Of a stretch of DNA of 64,000 bases, positions 48,694 to 59,002 are shown one piece after another. Source of the stretch: Yersinia kristensenii. Lineage in GTDB: Bacteria; Pseudomonadota; Gammaproteobacteria; Enterobacterales; Enterobacteriaceae. Position 1 is the stretch's first letter. Each line of letters begins with the position of its first letter. The translations under genes were made by a program, and so were the position numbers. The notes below the pieces were generated by a model that was given only the letters and a program-made list of their open reading frames with translations, was not told where the DNA came from and did no database searches. The stretch covers positions 62,001-126,000 of the forward strand of contig NZ_UHIY01000001.1 of the NCBI RefSeq assembly GCF_900460525.1, read 5' to 3'.

Positions 48694-51600
48694 ATGAGTC
48701 ATCGCAATATATTAAATACGCGTTTATTACCTTTATCGATATTGATCTCTTCGTTGGTATCGAGTGGGGCGATAGCCGCATCAACAACCGCTGATACCCT
48801 GGATAAGCTTCAGGATTATCGAAATCAAGGTGTGATTACCCCAGAACAAAAAGAAAAACTGGCAATCAACTTCGCCGATAAAAAAGCCAAATTAGATACG
48901 CAAGTAGCGGCTAAACAGGCACAGGAAGCAGCAAAGCAAGCAAACACTAAGGCAAAATCGAACGAGTTTCTTCTCGGTGTTAAATCAAGCGTTCTTGATA
49001 CACTCGCTACAAAAACAGAAAAAGCGAAAACTAAAGCTGAAGATGAGTTAACAAAACTTAATAAAGAAAAAGCGGCGGCGATTACAGCGGTAGATCAAAA
49101 TTGGGATGTAAATACGTTAAATCTCGCAAAAGAGTTACAGGATCTGATTAATACCTCAACGACTCCCGCGTTAAAAATAGCGGAAGCTAAAGCAGCCCAA
49201 CAGGCTATCGCAGAAGCAGAAGCTGCAGATCAGTTAGTTCAGGATGCGACTACTGCACACACAGCAGCCGAAAATGCCGCCCAAAACACAGCCACTCAGT
49301 ATAATGCTGCCCAACAGCATAAACTTGACGTAAATGCCGAACTGGCAACCAAAACAACCGAAATGAATAATGCAGTAGCAGCGCTCGCTAAGTTAGATAA
49401 AGCGACGGATCCTACTATTGATATGCCGGTATTTGAGCAAATCATTGGCAAAAGTGAACAGCAAACAGTCGCAGCAAACACTCTTGCATTTGCCACTCAC
49501 GTGGCAGGCGGGGTGCAAAATGTGGAAAAAGGCGGCCAGATCCTTGATAGCATTATTAGCGAAGATGGCACCATAAACCTAGCTGCTGGCGCACTGGCGA
49601 ATAGCACGGTTATCAACAAAGGTATCATTAATAACAATGGCGGGACTGATCACAATTCAGTCATCCATGATGGTGGCAAACTGATACTAACAGGGACAAA
49701 GACACAAGATGCAAATGGCAAGGATGTCATAAACGCCGCTAAATCCTACGACGCGAAAATCCTTGAAGGCGGTATTGCAACGGTTGGCAAATTTGCCGAA
49801 ATTCATAAACTTAGCAGCACAAAAGGGACGGTGGAGCTGCAAGAGGGTGCCAAAGCCTCTAAAACCACTATTGATGGTGGCACGCTGACTATCGAAAAAG
49901 GGGCTAACTCGCAACATACTTCACTGAATGGAGCCAATCTGGAGTTGATCGAGGGAGCAACGGCTGATAGCACTAAAGTCGGTGAAGACGCGGTATTTAC
50001 TTTAAAGGCTAATGCTAAAACCAGCGGAACTGAGGTGCGTGCTGACAATAGTGAGTTTACCTTGGAAAAAGGTTCGTCAGCCTTTTTAACTCATGTGCTC
50101 AATGGCACGATGACCGTTAATGACGGTGCCAGTGCGGATGAAGTCAATGTATCTGGTGAAGGTACACTGATTCTCAAATCTGGTGCCACAGTCGAAAACG
50201 CTCATATATCTAATAGAGCTACCACATTTACCCTCGAAAGTGGTGCCACAGCCACTGACACTCTGCTGGACTTTGCCGAATTAGAGTTGGTAAAAGGTGC
50301 AACAGCGGATGCGACCAAACTGACGTCAGGTTCAGTCTTTACCCTGCAAGAGGGTGCAAAAACTAAAGATACCGTTGTCAGTCACAGCCAGTTTTTTGTT
50401 AATGACAGTGCAACGGCCAGCAGCACCACCTTGAATTCCGGCGACTTTATTGTTGATGGCGCAGCCAATAACACCACCGTGACAGGCGGCAAATTTGCGC
50501 TGAATAAAGGTGCGACAGCCAACACTACCACCTTGAATTCCGGCGACTTTATTGTTGATGGCGCAGCCAAAGACACCACCGTTAAAGGCGGCAAATTCGC
50601 GCTGAATAAAGGTGCCACAGCCAACACGACCACCTTGAATTCCGGCGACTTTATTGTTGATGGCGCAGCCAATAACACCACCGTGACAGGCGGCAAATTT
50701 GCGCTGAATAAAGGTGCAACAGCCAACACGACCACCTTAAATGGCGGCGGCTTTATTGTTGATGGCGCAGCCAATAACACCACCGTTAAAGGCGGCAAAT
50801 TCGCGCTGAATCAAGGTGCCACAGCCAACAAGACCACCTTAAATGGCGGCGACTTTATTGTTGATGGCGCAGCCAATAACACCACCGTGACAGGCGGCAA
50901 ATTTGCGCTGAATAAAGGTGCAACAGCCAACACGACTACCTTACATGGCGGCGACTTTATTGTTGATGGCGCAGCCAATAACACCACCGTGACAGGCGGC
51001 AAATTTGCGCTGAATAAAGGTGCGACAGCCAACACGACCACCTTGAATTCCGGCGACTTTATTGTTGATGGCGCAGCCAATAACACCACCGTGACAGGCG
51101 GCAAATTTGCGCTGAATAAAGGTGCGACAGCCAACACTACCACCTTGAATTCCGGCGACTTTATTGTTGATGGCGCAGCCAAAGACACCACCGTTAAAGG
51201 CGGCAAATTTGCGCTGAATAAAGGTGCCACAGCCAACAAGACCACCTTGAATGAGGGTGAATTCACCGTAAAAGCAGGTGCGAAAGCCACAGCAACAACA
51301 ATCAATGGCGGCACATTTGATGTTCAAGAGGGTGCTGCTATCGAAGATACCCTGTTCAATACAGTTGATTTCACACTGGTTGACAAGGCAACTGCCAATA
51401 ACACCACCGTTAACGGCAGCAAATTGACGATTAATAAAGGTGCCATTGCTAACAATAGTCTGGTCAAAGGCGGTAAATTTGATCTGATGGCGCGTGCACA
51501 AGCGCATAAGCTGGTAGTTGAAAATGGCCGTGCCTTGATTTCAGGTCATTTAGTGAATGCCGCATTCACTGGCAGCACCGTCATTTTTGATAGAACCGCA

Positions 51601-53037
51601 AACATTAGCGGCACTATTGATGCCAATAAAGACAGTATTCTCAGCGTGCAGGGTGGCGCAACCACCCAAAATGCAGACCTGAACTTAGCCGGTAATATGC
51701 AGTTGTTCTCCGCAGATGCACCACTCACCGCGGTGCGCACGGCTTCCCGCGCTGCTTTTGCTGGTAACAACGGCAAGCCAGCACAATTCGCCTTTAAAAA
51801 TGTGAAATTGGCGGGTGGTAATATTGATATGAGCCGGTCTGCGGCTCAACTGACTATGGCATCGCTGGCGGGTGACGGTAGTTTTAATCTGGGTTCAACA
51901 CTGGTTAATCATACCAGCGCACCATTGAATATCACGGGTAGTGCCGATGGGGCTTTTTCCATTAAGATAAACACCAGTGGCGTGGCCCCAGCGAATCTGA
52001 ATGTTATTGATGTAAAAGGGAAAAATACTGCCCGCTTCGTCCTGGCTAATGGGCCGGTAGACTTAGGTAACTATAAACACTCACTGGTCAGTGATGGTAA
52101 AGGCGGCTTCAAACTGGTCGCAGATAAAACGAAATTGACGTCAAATACGGCGGGTATTTTAGCCGTCGCCAATACCATGCCCGTTATCTTTAACGCCGAA
52201 TTAAGCTCAATTCACAATCGCTTAGATAAACAAAGTTCAGCAACCAACGAAAGTGGGGTGTGGTTAACTTACCTGAATGACAGTTACGACGTGAAAGGCA
52301 CCGCAACCAACTTCAATCAGAAGTTAAGTGGCATGACTTTAGGTGGCGATAAAGCCATTGAGTTGGGTGATGCCGTGTTCAGTGTGGGTAGCTTCGCCAG
52401 CCATACTAGCGCCAATATCAAATCTGATTACCAGAGCAGCGGCAGTGTGGAAAGCAACTCATTGGGCGCTTACGTCCAATATTTGGCAAACAGCGGCTAT
52501 TACCTGAATGGTGTGTTCAAAACCAACCAGTTTAAACAGAACCTCAGTGTGACATCACAAGCTAATAACGCGACTGGAGCAGCTAACTTCTCCGGCATGG
52601 GGCTGGCAGTAAAAGCGGGTAAACATATCAATATTGATGCGATGTATGTTTCCCCTTATGTGGCCTTGAACACCTTCAGCTCGGGTAAAAGCCAATATAA
52701 ATTGTCTAACGGCATGGAGGCGCAGAACCAAGGTTCACGTACGACAACCGGCACTCTGGGCATGAACACGGGTTATCGCTTTGTGTTGAATAGCGGCGCA
52801 GAAATAAGGCCTTATGCAATTTTCTCGGTAGACCATGACTTGATGGCAAGTAACAAGGTGATGATTAACAACGAGATGTTTGATAATAGCCTGAAAGGGA
52901 CTCGTGCTAACGCCGGTGTGGGTATCAATGTAAACCTGACGTCTAACCTGTCTATCGGCTCAGAAGTTAAAGTTTCTAAAGGTAAAAACATTACCACCCC
53001 AATGACTATTAATATGGGCGTTGCTTATACCTTCTAA
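48694..53037 (+). CDS. Type V (AIDA-like) autotransporter adhesin, repeat-rich
   Basis: A 1447-aa surface protein. The signal peptide ends at about 28 (SSGAIA). Residues ~30-245 are Ala/Lys/Gln-rich and predicted coiled coil. Residues ~270-1000 are a beta-helical passenger of 17-residue rungs with the pattern G-x-F-x-[VL]-x2-GA-x-A-x2-T-T-[VL]; the central eight 34-residue double rungs (about 580-851) are nearly identical. The outer-membrane barrel covers about 1175-1447 and ends in AYTF, with a terminal Phe. Adhesion or aggregation is the family norm; the ligand is unknown. The gene interrupts E. coli-like synteny between yfhM and sseB. Confidence 0.9.
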   Translation: MSHRNILNTRLLPLSILISSLVSSGAIAASTTADTLDKLQDYRNQGVITPEQKEKLAINFADKKAKLDTQVAAKQAQEAAKQANTKAKSNEFLLGVKSSVLDTLATKTEKAKTKAEDELTKLNKEKAAAITAVDQNWDVNTLNLAKELQDLINTSTTPALKIAEAKAAQQAIAEAEAADQLVQDATTAHTAAENAAQNTATQYNAAQQHKLDVNAELATKTTEMNNAVAALAKLDKATDPTIDMPVFEQIIGKSEQQTVAANTLAFATHVAGGVQNVEKGGQILDSIISEDGTINLAAGALANSTVINKGIINNNGGTDHNSVIHDGGKLILTGTKTQDANGKDVINAAKSYDAKILEGGIATVGKFAEIHKLSSTKGTVELQEGAKASKTTIDGGTLTIEKGANSQHTSLNGANLELIEGATADSTKVGEDAVFTLKANAKTSGTEVRADNSEFTLEKGSSAFLTHVLNGTMTVNDGASADEVNVSGEGTLILKSGATVENAHISNRATTFTLESGATATDTLLDFAELELVKGATADATKLTSGSVFTLQEGAKTKDTVVSHSQFFVNDSATASSTTLNSGDFIVDGAANNTTVTGGKFALNKGATANTTTLNSGDFIVDGAAKDTTVKGGKFALNKGATANTTTLNSGDFIVDGAANNTTVTGGKFALNKGATANTTTLNGGGFIVDGAANNTTVKGGKFALNQGATANKTTLNGGDFIVDGAANNTTVTGGKFALNKGATANTTTLHGGDFIVDGAANNTTVTGGKFALNKGATANTTTLNSGDFIVDGAANNTTVTGGKFALNKGATANTTTLNSGDFIVDGAAKDTTVKGGKFALNKGATANKTTLNEGEFTVKAGAKATATTINGGTFDVQEGAAIEDTLFNTVDFTLVDKATANNTTVNGSKLTINKGAIANNSLVKGGKFDLMARAQAHKLVVENGRALISGHLVNAAFTGSTVIFDRTANISGTIDANKDSILSVQGGATTQNADLNLAGNMQLFSADAPLTAVRTASRAAFAGNNGKPAQFAFKNVKLAGGNIDMSRSAAQLTMASLAGDGSFNLGSTLVNHTSAPLNITGSADGAFSIKINTSGVAPANLNVIDVKGKNTARFVLANGPVDLGNYKHSLVSDGKGGFKLVADKTKLTSNTAGILAVANTMPVIFNAELSSIHNRLDKQSSATNESGVWLTYLNDSYDVKGTATNFNQKLSGMTLGGDKAIELGDAVFSVGSFASHTSANIKSDYQSSGSVESNSLGAYVQYLANSGYYLNGVFKTNQFKQNLSVTSQANNATGAANFSGMGLAVKAGKHINIDAMYVSPYVALNTFSSGKSQYKLSNGMEAQNQGSRTTTGTLGMNTGYRFVLNSGAEIRPYAIFSVDHDLMASNKVMINNEMFDNSLKGTRANAGVGINVNLTSNLSIGSEVKVSKGKNITTPMTINMGVAYTF
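50431..51246 (+). repeat. Eight tandem 102-bp repeats in the autotransporter gene
   Basis: Units begin at 50431, 50533, 50635, 50737, 50839, 50941, 51043 and 51145 (TTGAATTCCGGC or TTAAATGGCGGC). Each encodes 34 residues, and several differ at only a few bases. Variants are AANN/AAKD and TVTGG/TVKGG, arranged in mixed order as expected from unequal exchange. Confidence 0.96.
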
Positions 53038-53083
53038 ATTACACAGTAATTTCTTCATGTAGCAATGATGATTATGTGTCATA

Positions 53084-53110
53084 AAAAGGGAGCCAAATTG
53101 GCTCCCTTTT
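53084..53110. terminator. Bidirectional terminator, autotransporter / sseB
   Basis: AAAAGGGAGCC / GGCTCCCTTTT with loop AAATT lies between convergent genes. Confidence 0.85.
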
Positions 53111-53114
53111 CTCA

Positions 53115-54014
53115 TTAATGGCTAGTCGAAGGAATGATATTTCTCAGCCAACTGCCCCATCTGCGCTGGTAAAATGCTTGGGTGTGCGTCATCAGGTAAT
53201 GACTGACTCCCCGCTCTTTCTCATTCACTACGCAAAAATCTACCGGGCCATCATCCGGTGCATGGTCACTGGCCACATTACCGGCCTCTTGAATCAGTTG
53301 GTCAATCTCATCATCTGTACCATCCACTTCCAGCCCAACCAATAAGTTAGGTTTATCATCCACACTCTTATCATGCATCAGTGCCAAGAAAGCACGCCGC
53401 ACGGGTTTGCGCTGGCTAAACAGCTGGATCAGGGCATCCACCATCGCCGCAGGATATTCTTCCGGCTGCCCCAACAGGATTTGGCTCTCTTTATCCACCA
53501 CCATTTCAGCTGGTTGGGCTAAACCGCCATTTTCCAGTAGCATCGCCACTTCTTGCGGCCAAAACTCTTTACCGTGCTCTGATTTTGGGTTCAAAAACAG
53601 ATGTGCGCCCTGGGTCATTTCGAATAACACCCGCACTGGCATGGCGATAAAAGGTTGTTTTGGGTGATTAACTGACAGTTTTTCACTGTCACTCGGTTGA
53701 TCTTCGGCAATATCTAGCGCCTGCTGGAGCACCTCTACCGAGGTAAAGAAAGGAATGACTGATTCACCATCCTGCTTTTCCCAATGAAGAATATTCACCC
53801 CATCGCCTGTTGTGAAGGTCATCTCACCCTCTTCATCGCCCTGCTCTGCCCCGTCCACCAGCACCAAAACCGTGGCATCCAACAGTGTGCGGAAAAAGGC
53901 AGTGCGATGAATTGATTCCGTCGCCGCCAGTTTTAGCAAAGACTCCAGATTTTGGTCTTCATCATGATGGTGACTTACGTGGCTATCAGCAGCAGGGGGT
54001 TGTGGCAAACTCAT
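53115..54014 (-). CDS. sseB: Enhanced serine sensitivity protein SseB
   Basis: A 299-aa soluble protein of the SseB family (E. coli about 258 aa). The N-terminal SseB domain (about 20-160) includes the family segment LEVADDQ-like and FMAMPVRVLFEMTQGAHLFLNPKSEHGKEF in variant form; a C-terminal SseB_C domain follows (about 165-290). Overexpression in E. coli causes serine sensitivity; the true role is unknown. A His/Asp-rich N-terminal stretch (DSHVSHHHDEDQ) is notable. It lies downstream of pepB. Confidence 0.88.
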   Translation of the reverse strand: MSLPQPPAADSHVSHHHDEDQNLESLLKLAATESIHRTAFFRTLLDATVLVLVDGAEQGDEEGEMTFTTGDGVNILHWEKQDGESVIPFFTSVEVLQQALDIAEDQPSDSEKLSVNHPKQPFIAMPVRVLFEMTQGAHLFLNPKSEHGKEFWPQEVAMLLENGGLAQPAEMVVDKESQILLGQPEEYPAAMVDALIQLFSQRKPVRRAFLALMHDKSVDDKPNLLVGLEVDGTDDEIDQLIQEAGNVASDHAPDDGPVDFCVVNEKERGVSHYLMTHTQAFYQRRWGSWLRNIIPSTSH

Positions 54015-54092
54015 CTTGTACTCCGAAAAACGTCAAGCAGATCGAACAAAGGGACGTAAATGCGCCCCATTGGTAGCTTACAAAGCCAAATA

Positions 54093-54162
54093 AAGGGGAA
54101 GTGCACCATTCGGGTCGTAGCGGCGTGAGCCGCCGGAGTGCCCGTAGGTGTGCTAGCCCCTT
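54093..54162. repeat. Long 70-nt palindrome between pepB and sseB
   Basis: Nested arms pair almost completely: AAGGGG / CCCCTT, AGTGCACC / GGTGTGCT (two wobbles), CGGG / CCCG, and an inner GCGGC-GTGA-GCCGC. On the minus strand the structure is followed by TTTATTTGGC, so it may terminate pepB transcripts; on the plus strand it is followed by AATTC. It does not match the ERIC consensus. Confidence 0.75.
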
Positions 54163-54174
54163 AATTCACCTAAC

Positions 54175-55473
54175 TTACTGTTTTGCTTTCGCCAACAGTA
54201 AGTTAGCAATAGTACGAACTCCCAGACCTGTAGCACCAGCCGACCATTGCTCAACCGCACCTTTACGGTAAGTCGCGGAGCAGTCAATGTGCAGCCAACC
54301 TTGCTGATAGTCTTTCACGAAATGCGATAAAAATGCTGCGGCGGTGCTGGCACCCGCACTGTAGGCTGCCCCCGCGACATTATTCAATTCAGCAAAGTTG
54401 GATGGCAGTTGGCTGCGATGGAATTCAGCTAACGGCAAGCGCCAGAAAGGCTCGTGCTCACTTTGCGCGCTGCTCAACAACTCTTGTGCCAATTCATCAT
54501 CAAAACTAAATAGCGCGTGGTAATCATTACCCAACGCGGTTTTTGCCGCACCGGTCAAAGTGGCAGCATCAATAATCAGCGGTGCATTCTGCTCAGAAGC
54601 ATCAATCAGACCATCAGCCAATACTAAGCGCCCTTCAGCATCAGTGTTCATGATTTCGACGGTTTTGCCATTGCGATAGCGAATGATATCACCCAGCTTA
54701 AAGGCATTACCGCTAACCATATTATCCGCGCAACACAAATACAGTTTTACTCGTTCTTTCAAGCCACGAGCTGCTGCTAATGCCAATGCGCCCGTGACTG
54801 TCGCCGCACCGCCCATATCGGACTTCATAGAATCCATAAATGCGCTCTGTTTCAGGCTGTAACCACCTGAATCAAAAGTAATACCTTTGCCAACCAAACA
54901 CGCCATAACTGGCGCATCTGGGTTACCGGTTGGGTTATAGTCCAAAGCCAGCAATACCGGCGCACGATCAGAGCCACGGCCCACGGTGTAAATCCCGGCA
55001 TAACCCTGCTCGCGCAGATCTTCACCTTTGGTAATACGGTAGCTGACAGCATCACATGATACTGCGCACAGCAAATCAATCGCGTTTTTAGCCAGTTGTT
55101 CTGGCCCTAAATCTTCTGCTGGTGCATTAATAGTATCGCGCACCCAGTCAATAATTTTTAACCGTTGTTTCAGCTCGGTTTTTTCGTTCTCTGGCAGCTC
55201 TGCCCACTCCACACTGCGCTGACCTTTTGGCCCACGGAAACCTTGCCAGAATGCCCAGCTTTGTTCCAGACCCCAGCCCTCACCGGCCAGTTTTACCTGT
55301 TTGATACCTTGCCCATCTATTTTGCGAGCGGCACGTTGAATGGTACCCAATTCATTTTTTCCCGTCAGGTGGATAGTCATCCCCTCGGCATCGGTACTCA
55401 ACTGGGCTTTCTCTCCCCAACGGGCGTCGGCTGGGTGATTTGATAAGGTTACTTGCATCATTTCTGTTGTCAT
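54175..55473 (-). CDS. pepB: Aminopeptidase B, PepB (M17)
   Basis: A 432-aa Mn/Zn leucyl-aminopeptidase-family enzyme (E. coli 427 aa). The metal-binding and catalytic motif [14 protein letters not shown] and the upstream lysine/aspartate segment [17 protein letters not shown] are intact. It trims N-terminal residues from peptides, including Cys-Gly. It follows the isc operon on the same strand, separated by a strong terminator. Confidence 0.95.
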   Translation of the reverse strand: MTTEMMQVTLSNHPADARWGEKAQLSTDAEGMTIHLTGKNELGTIQRAARKIDGQGIKQVKLAGEGWGLEQSWAFWQGFRGPKGQRSVEWAELPENEKTELKQRLKIIDWVRDTINAPAEDLGPEQLAKNAIDLLCAVSCDAVSYRITKGEDLREQGYAGIYTVGRGSDRAPVLLALDYNPTGNPDAPVMACLVGKGITFDSGGYSLKQSAFMDSMKSDMGGAATVTGALALAAARGLKERVKLYLCCADNMVSGNAFKLGDIIRYRNGKTVEIMNTDAEGRLVLADGLIDASEQNAPLIIDAATLTGAAKTALGNDYHALFSFDDELAQELLSSAQSEHEPFWRLPLAEFHRSQLPSNFAELNNVAGAAYSAGASTAAAFLSHFVKDYQQGWLHIDCSATYRKGAVEQWSAGATGLGVRTIANLLLAKAKQ

Positions 55474-55594
55474 GAACTACCTCTTCATTATTATTTTTTG
55501 CTGTTATTCAGCTGCTTATACGCGGCCCTGTGTTAGCCACGGCGGATCAAAACGTTCTACTCTAAAAAATACTGTCTGCTATACAGTAACAGAT

Positions 55595-55620
55595 AGAAAA
55601 AAGGGCCGCTCGTGCGACCC
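55595..55620 (-). terminator. Terminator of the isc operon (after iscX)
   Basis: On the minus strand GGGTCGC-ACGA-GCGGCCC is followed by TTTTTT. Confidence 0.85.
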
Positions 55621-55628
55621 TCAGGTAT

Positions 55629-55829
55629 TTATTCAAACTCATCTAACCAGACCAGCAGGATGGCTTCCAGCACTTTTTCGTTTGATCCCTGCGGATCGTC
55701 ATCGAAATCCTCTAAGTCACAGATCCATTGGTGCATATCGGTAAAACGCACTGTTTTCGGATCTGTATCCGGGAATTGGTCGTAAAGCGCTTCGCCTATC
55801 GCGCGAGTATCTTGCCACGTTAAACTCAT
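55629..55829 (-). CDS. iscX: Fe-S assembly protein IscX
   Basis: A 66-aa acidic protein that binds IscS and iron and tunes cluster assembly. The sequence ([20 protein letters not shown], then acidic [14 protein letters not shown]) is typical, and the length equals E. coli IscX. Last gene of the isc operon, 20 nt after fdx. Confidence 0.95.
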   Translation of the reverse strand: MSLTWQDTRAIGEALYDQFPDTDPKTVRFTDMHQWICDLEDFDDDPQGSNEKVLEAILLVWLDEFE

Positions 55830-55849
55830 ATCAATGTTCTCGCTTATGA

Positions 55850-56185
55850 TTAATGTTCACGCGCATGGTTAATGGTATAACGCGGGATCTCGACCACCAG
55901 ATCTTCATCCGTCACTGTCGCCTGACAGCTCAGACGGCTTTCCGGCTCCAGGCCCCAAGCTTTATCCAACATATCATCTTCCAGCTCACTGCTTTCCGGC
56001 AGCGAATCAAACCCTTCGCGCACGATACAGTGACAAGTGGTGCACGCGCAGGATTTCTCACAGGCATGCTCGATGTCGATTCCATTGCGTAAGGCGACAT
56101 CCAGTATGGTCTCACCTTGGATTGCTTCCAGTACTGCACCATCCGGGCAAAGGTCTTTATGGGGCAGAAATACTATTTTGGGCAT
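55850..56185 (-). CDS. fdx: [2Fe-2S] ferredoxin Fdx
   Basis: A 111-aa adrenodoxin-type ferredoxin that supplies electrons to cluster assembly. The four cluster ligands are the Cys residues at [12 protein letters not shown] (first, third-spaced pair) and SRLSCQ near 87. The start is 2 nt after the hscA stop, so translation is coupled. Confidence 0.96.
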   Translation of the reverse strand: MPKIVFLPHKDLCPDGAVLEAIQGETILDVALRNGIDIEHACEKSCACTTCHCIVREGFDSLPESSELEDDMLDKAWGLEPESRLSCQATVTDEDLVVEIPRYTINHAREH

Positions 56186-56187
56186 GA

Positions 56188-58038
56188 TTAAACCTCATCC
56201 ACTGAATGGCCAGCCAAAGCACGGCGAATAGAAGCATCCATCCGGCGCGCGGCAAAATCTTGCGTTTGTGCATCTAACGCTTTTATCGCAGCTTCGATTG
56301 CGTGTGGGTCAGTGCCCTGCATCTGCTGCTGTAATGCCGCCATCGCCTGAGCGATAGCAGTACTTTCTTGCTCACTGAGTAGCGCTGCGTCTTGTGCCAA
56401 TGCGCCTTGTAGACTTTCCAGCACACGGGAGGCTTCGACCTGTTGTTCCGCCAGCTGACGTGCGCCAATATCGCTGTGCGCGTTCGCCATCGAATCTTTA
56501 ATCATATTGGCAATTTCATCATCGGACAGCCCATAAGAGGGCTTCACCTGAATCGAGGCCTCCACGCCGGTGGATTTCTCCATCGCCGTGACGCTCAATA
56601 ACCCATCCGCATCAACCTGGAAAGTCACACGAATATGCGCGCCCCCCGCTGGCAGCGGAGGTAAGCCACGTAAAGTGAAACGGGCTAGTGAGCGGCAATC
56701 TTGTACCAGTTCGCGTTCACCTTGCAGCACGTGAATCATCATCCCGCTCTGACCATCTTTAAAGGTGGTGAACTCTTGCGCGCGGGCGACCGGAATGGTG
56801 GTATTGCGCGGAATGATTTTCTCCACTAAACCGCCCATGGTTTCCAACCCTAATGACAGCGGAATAACATCAAGCAGCAGCATGTCACTGTCGGGTTTAT
56901 TCCCCACCAGAATATCTGCTTGAATCGCCGCGCCAATGGCGACCACTTTATCGGGATCAATCGAGGTCAGTGGCGTGCGGCCAAAGAATTGCCCAACCTG
57001 CTCGCGCACCAAGGGCACACGGGTCGAACCACCGACCATCACCACTTCCAGCACTTCATCAGCCGTGACGCCCGCATCTTTTAACGCACGGCGACAGGCC
57101 ATTAATGTACGTTTAACTAATGATGCTATCAGGGATTCAAACTGCTGACGGGTAATTTGCCCTTGCCAACCCGCCACGGAGACATCAGCAACTTCCGCAT
57201 CACTCAAGGCAATCTTAGCCGCGATGGCTGCATCTAATAATTGCCGCTGGACACCATGGTCATCACGGGAATCAATACCAGCTTGCTCACGCAGCCAATC
57301 CGCTAATAGGTGATCAAAGTCATCCCCCCCCAGCGCGGAGTCGCCGCCAGTGGCCAGCACTTCAAATACACCACGGCTCAAGCGCAATATAGAGATATCA
57401 AATGTCCCGCCGCCCAAATCGTAAACGGCGATCACCCCTTCCTGACCTGAATCCAGACCATAGGCGATAGCTGCAGCGGTCGGCTCATTAAGCAAACGCA
57501 GCACATGCAACCCCGACAGACGGGCTGCATCTTTAGTCCCCTGGCGCTGAGCATCATCAAAATAAGCTGGGACAGTAATGACTACGCCGTCCAATTCCCC
57601 TTCCAAGGCCACCTGTGCCCGTTGCGCCAATGCTTTAAGAATATCTGCAGATACTTGCACCGGATTAACCAACCCGCTCGCAGTCTGGATCATCGGCAAA
57701 CCATTTTCACTGGATTGGAATTGGTATGGCAGATTAGGGTAGCGCTGCACAATATCAGCCAAAGAGCGGCCCATCATGCGTTTAACTGAACTGATCGTAT
57801 TGACCGGATCCAATGCCGCTAAATGGCGCGCATTCCAGCCAACATCAATACCATTTTGTTGATAGTGAACCACTGAGGGCAAAAGATCCCGCAGCTGTTC
57901 ATCCGCCAGCGTTTGCGCTTTACCGCTGCGCACTGTGGCGACCAATGAATTGGTGGTACCTAAATCTATCCCTGCTGCCAACCGACGTTGATGCGGCGCA
58001 GCAGTTAAACCAGGCTCACTAATTTGTAATAAGGCCAT
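56188..58038 (-). CDS. hscA: Hsp70-class chaperone HscA
   Basis: A 616-aa specialised Hsp70 (E. coli 616 aa). The ATPase domain shows [26 protein letters not shown] and [10 protein letters not shown]; a substrate domain follows. It binds the LPPVK motif of IscU and, with HscB, drives cluster release. An ERIC variant lies between it and hscB. Confidence 0.97.
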   Translation of the reverse strand: MALLQISEPGLTAAPHQRRLAAGIDLGTTNSLVATVRSGKAQTLADEQLRDLLPSVVHYQQNGIDVGWNARHLAALDPVNTISSVKRMMGRSLADIVQRYPNLPYQFQSSENGLPMIQTASGLVNPVQVSADILKALAQRAQVALEGELDGVVITVPAYFDDAQRQGTKDAARLSGLHVLRLLNEPTAAAIAYGLDSGQEGVIAVYDLGGGTFDISILRLSRGVFEVLATGGDSALGGDDFDHLLADWLREQAGIDSRDDHGVQRQLLDAAIAAKIALSDAEVADVSVAGWQGQITRQQFESLIASLVKRTLMACRRALKDAGVTADEVLEVVMVGGSTRVPLVREQVGQFFGRTPLTSIDPDKVVAIGAAIQADILVGNKPDSDMLLLDVIPLSLGLETMGGLVEKIIPRNTTIPVARAQEFTTFKDGQSGMMIHVLQGERELVQDCRSLARFTLRGLPPLPAGGAHIRVTFQVDADGLLSVTAMEKSTGVEASIQVKPSYGLSDDEIANMIKDSMANAHSDIGARQLAEQQVEASRVLESLQGALAQDAALLSEQESTAIAQAMAALQQQMQGTDPHAIEAAIKALDAQTQDFAARRMDASIRRALAGHSVDEV

Positions 58039-58056
58039 ATTGAGCTTCCATCAATC

Positions 58057-58170
58057 TATACTCGTCATACTTCAAGCTACATATGCGTTGGCTGTTTTCG
58101 TTACTCGGCCGATTCATGGGCCCCGCCTCGTTGAGGCCGCTTTCCTGCAACTCGAATGATGTAGAGTATA
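58057..58170. repeat. ERIC variant between hscB and hscA
   Basis: The arms TATACTCGTCATACTTCAAGC and CTTTCCTGCAACTCGAATGA...GTATA are ERIC-like, but the core is replaced by a different GC-rich sequence (ATTCATGGGCCCCGCCTCG). The rest of the 246-nt gap is AT-rich. Confidence 0.6.
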
Positions 58171-58284
58171 TAAAACGTTAGTGACGCGCCCTGATAAGAA
58201 GTAGCTGGGCATTGCAGTCATCAATAAATTGTTTTTTATTTATTTTTATCAATTAGATACAATTTCGTTTGCTTCATTACGTTC

Positions 58285-58809
58285 TTAAGCAAAGTCATCA
58301 AACAGGCGTTCTTCTAACTGTTCAACCTGCTGTCTTAATTTATCCAGAAAACGTAATTTTCGAACCGTATCAGCGGCTTGTTCCCACTGTTGCCTACCCA
58401 ATTGCTCAACCATCAACTGGCTGCGTGTTTTCGTCATCAGTGCCAAACGGTGGCTGAATGCAGCGAGTTCCGTCTCAGCATCTGGGTTGCGTTCGATAGC
58501 ATCAAGCTCTTCCCGCAACTCCAATTGCTCCATCAGAAACGCGGTATCGCGCATAGTATGCTGTTCGTTGCCTAAATCAAAACCCTGCAAAGATAGCATA
58601 TACTCAGCCCGTTTTAACGGGTGCTTGAGGGTTTGGTAGGCATCATTAATGGTCGCGGCTTGTTGCAATGAGGCCAGACGCTCGCGTTCAGGCTGATTTG
58701 CAAAACGGTCAGGGTGGAATTGGCGTTGCAATTCTTGATAGCGGGTCGTGAGTTGGTTGCCGTCAATCAGGTACCGAGCCGGCAGCCCAAATAATGTGAA
58801 GTAATCCAT
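58285..58809 (-). CDS. hscB: J-domain co-chaperone HscB
   Basis: A 174-aa protein (E. coli 171 aa). The N-terminal J-domain (about 1-72) has the HPD triad in [10 protein letters not shown]; the C-terminal three-helix domain binds IscU. It stimulates the HscA ATPase. The ATG at 58809 ([13 protein letters not shown]) is the family start; the longer ORF would include ERIC sequence. Confidence 0.96.
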   Translation of the reverse strand: MDYFTLFGLPARYLIDGNQLTTRYQELQRQFHPDRFANQPERERLASLQQAATINDAYQTLKHPLKRAEYMLSLQGFDLGNEQHTMRDTAFLMEQLELREELDAIERNPDAETELAAFSHRLALMTKTRSQLMVEQLGRQQWEQAADTVRKLRFLDKLRQQVEQLEERLFDDFA

Positions 58810-58829
58810 AGCATGCTCTGGGGTTATCC

Positions 58830-58965
58830 CCTTAGTCCTTGAAATTGCATGGCCGTTAGCTGCGCTCACTCACCCGAATAACTTATTTGTAGTTGACCTA
58901 CTTAAATAAGCTCATCAGGATTTGTGCTGGCTATCTACCTGCAACTCCAATGACTTTGGGTATAT
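58830..58965. repeat. ERIC element between iscA and hscB
   Basis: Full-length copy with core CACCCGAATAACTTATTTG / AATAAGCTCATCAGGAT and arms CTTGAAATTGCATGGC and CTGCAACTCCAATGAC. It ends about 20 nt before the hscB start. Confidence 0.85.
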
Positions 58966-59002
58966 AGGCATCAAGTTCCTGAGGCAGGAACAAAAACAGG
59001 GG

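Noticed and set aside
50382..51507. Long antisense ORFs (138, 167 and 188 codons) opposite the autotransporter repeats
   Set aside because: They arise because the 102-bp unit is a multiple of three and stop-free on the reverse strand; the products are simple repeats of the shadow frame.
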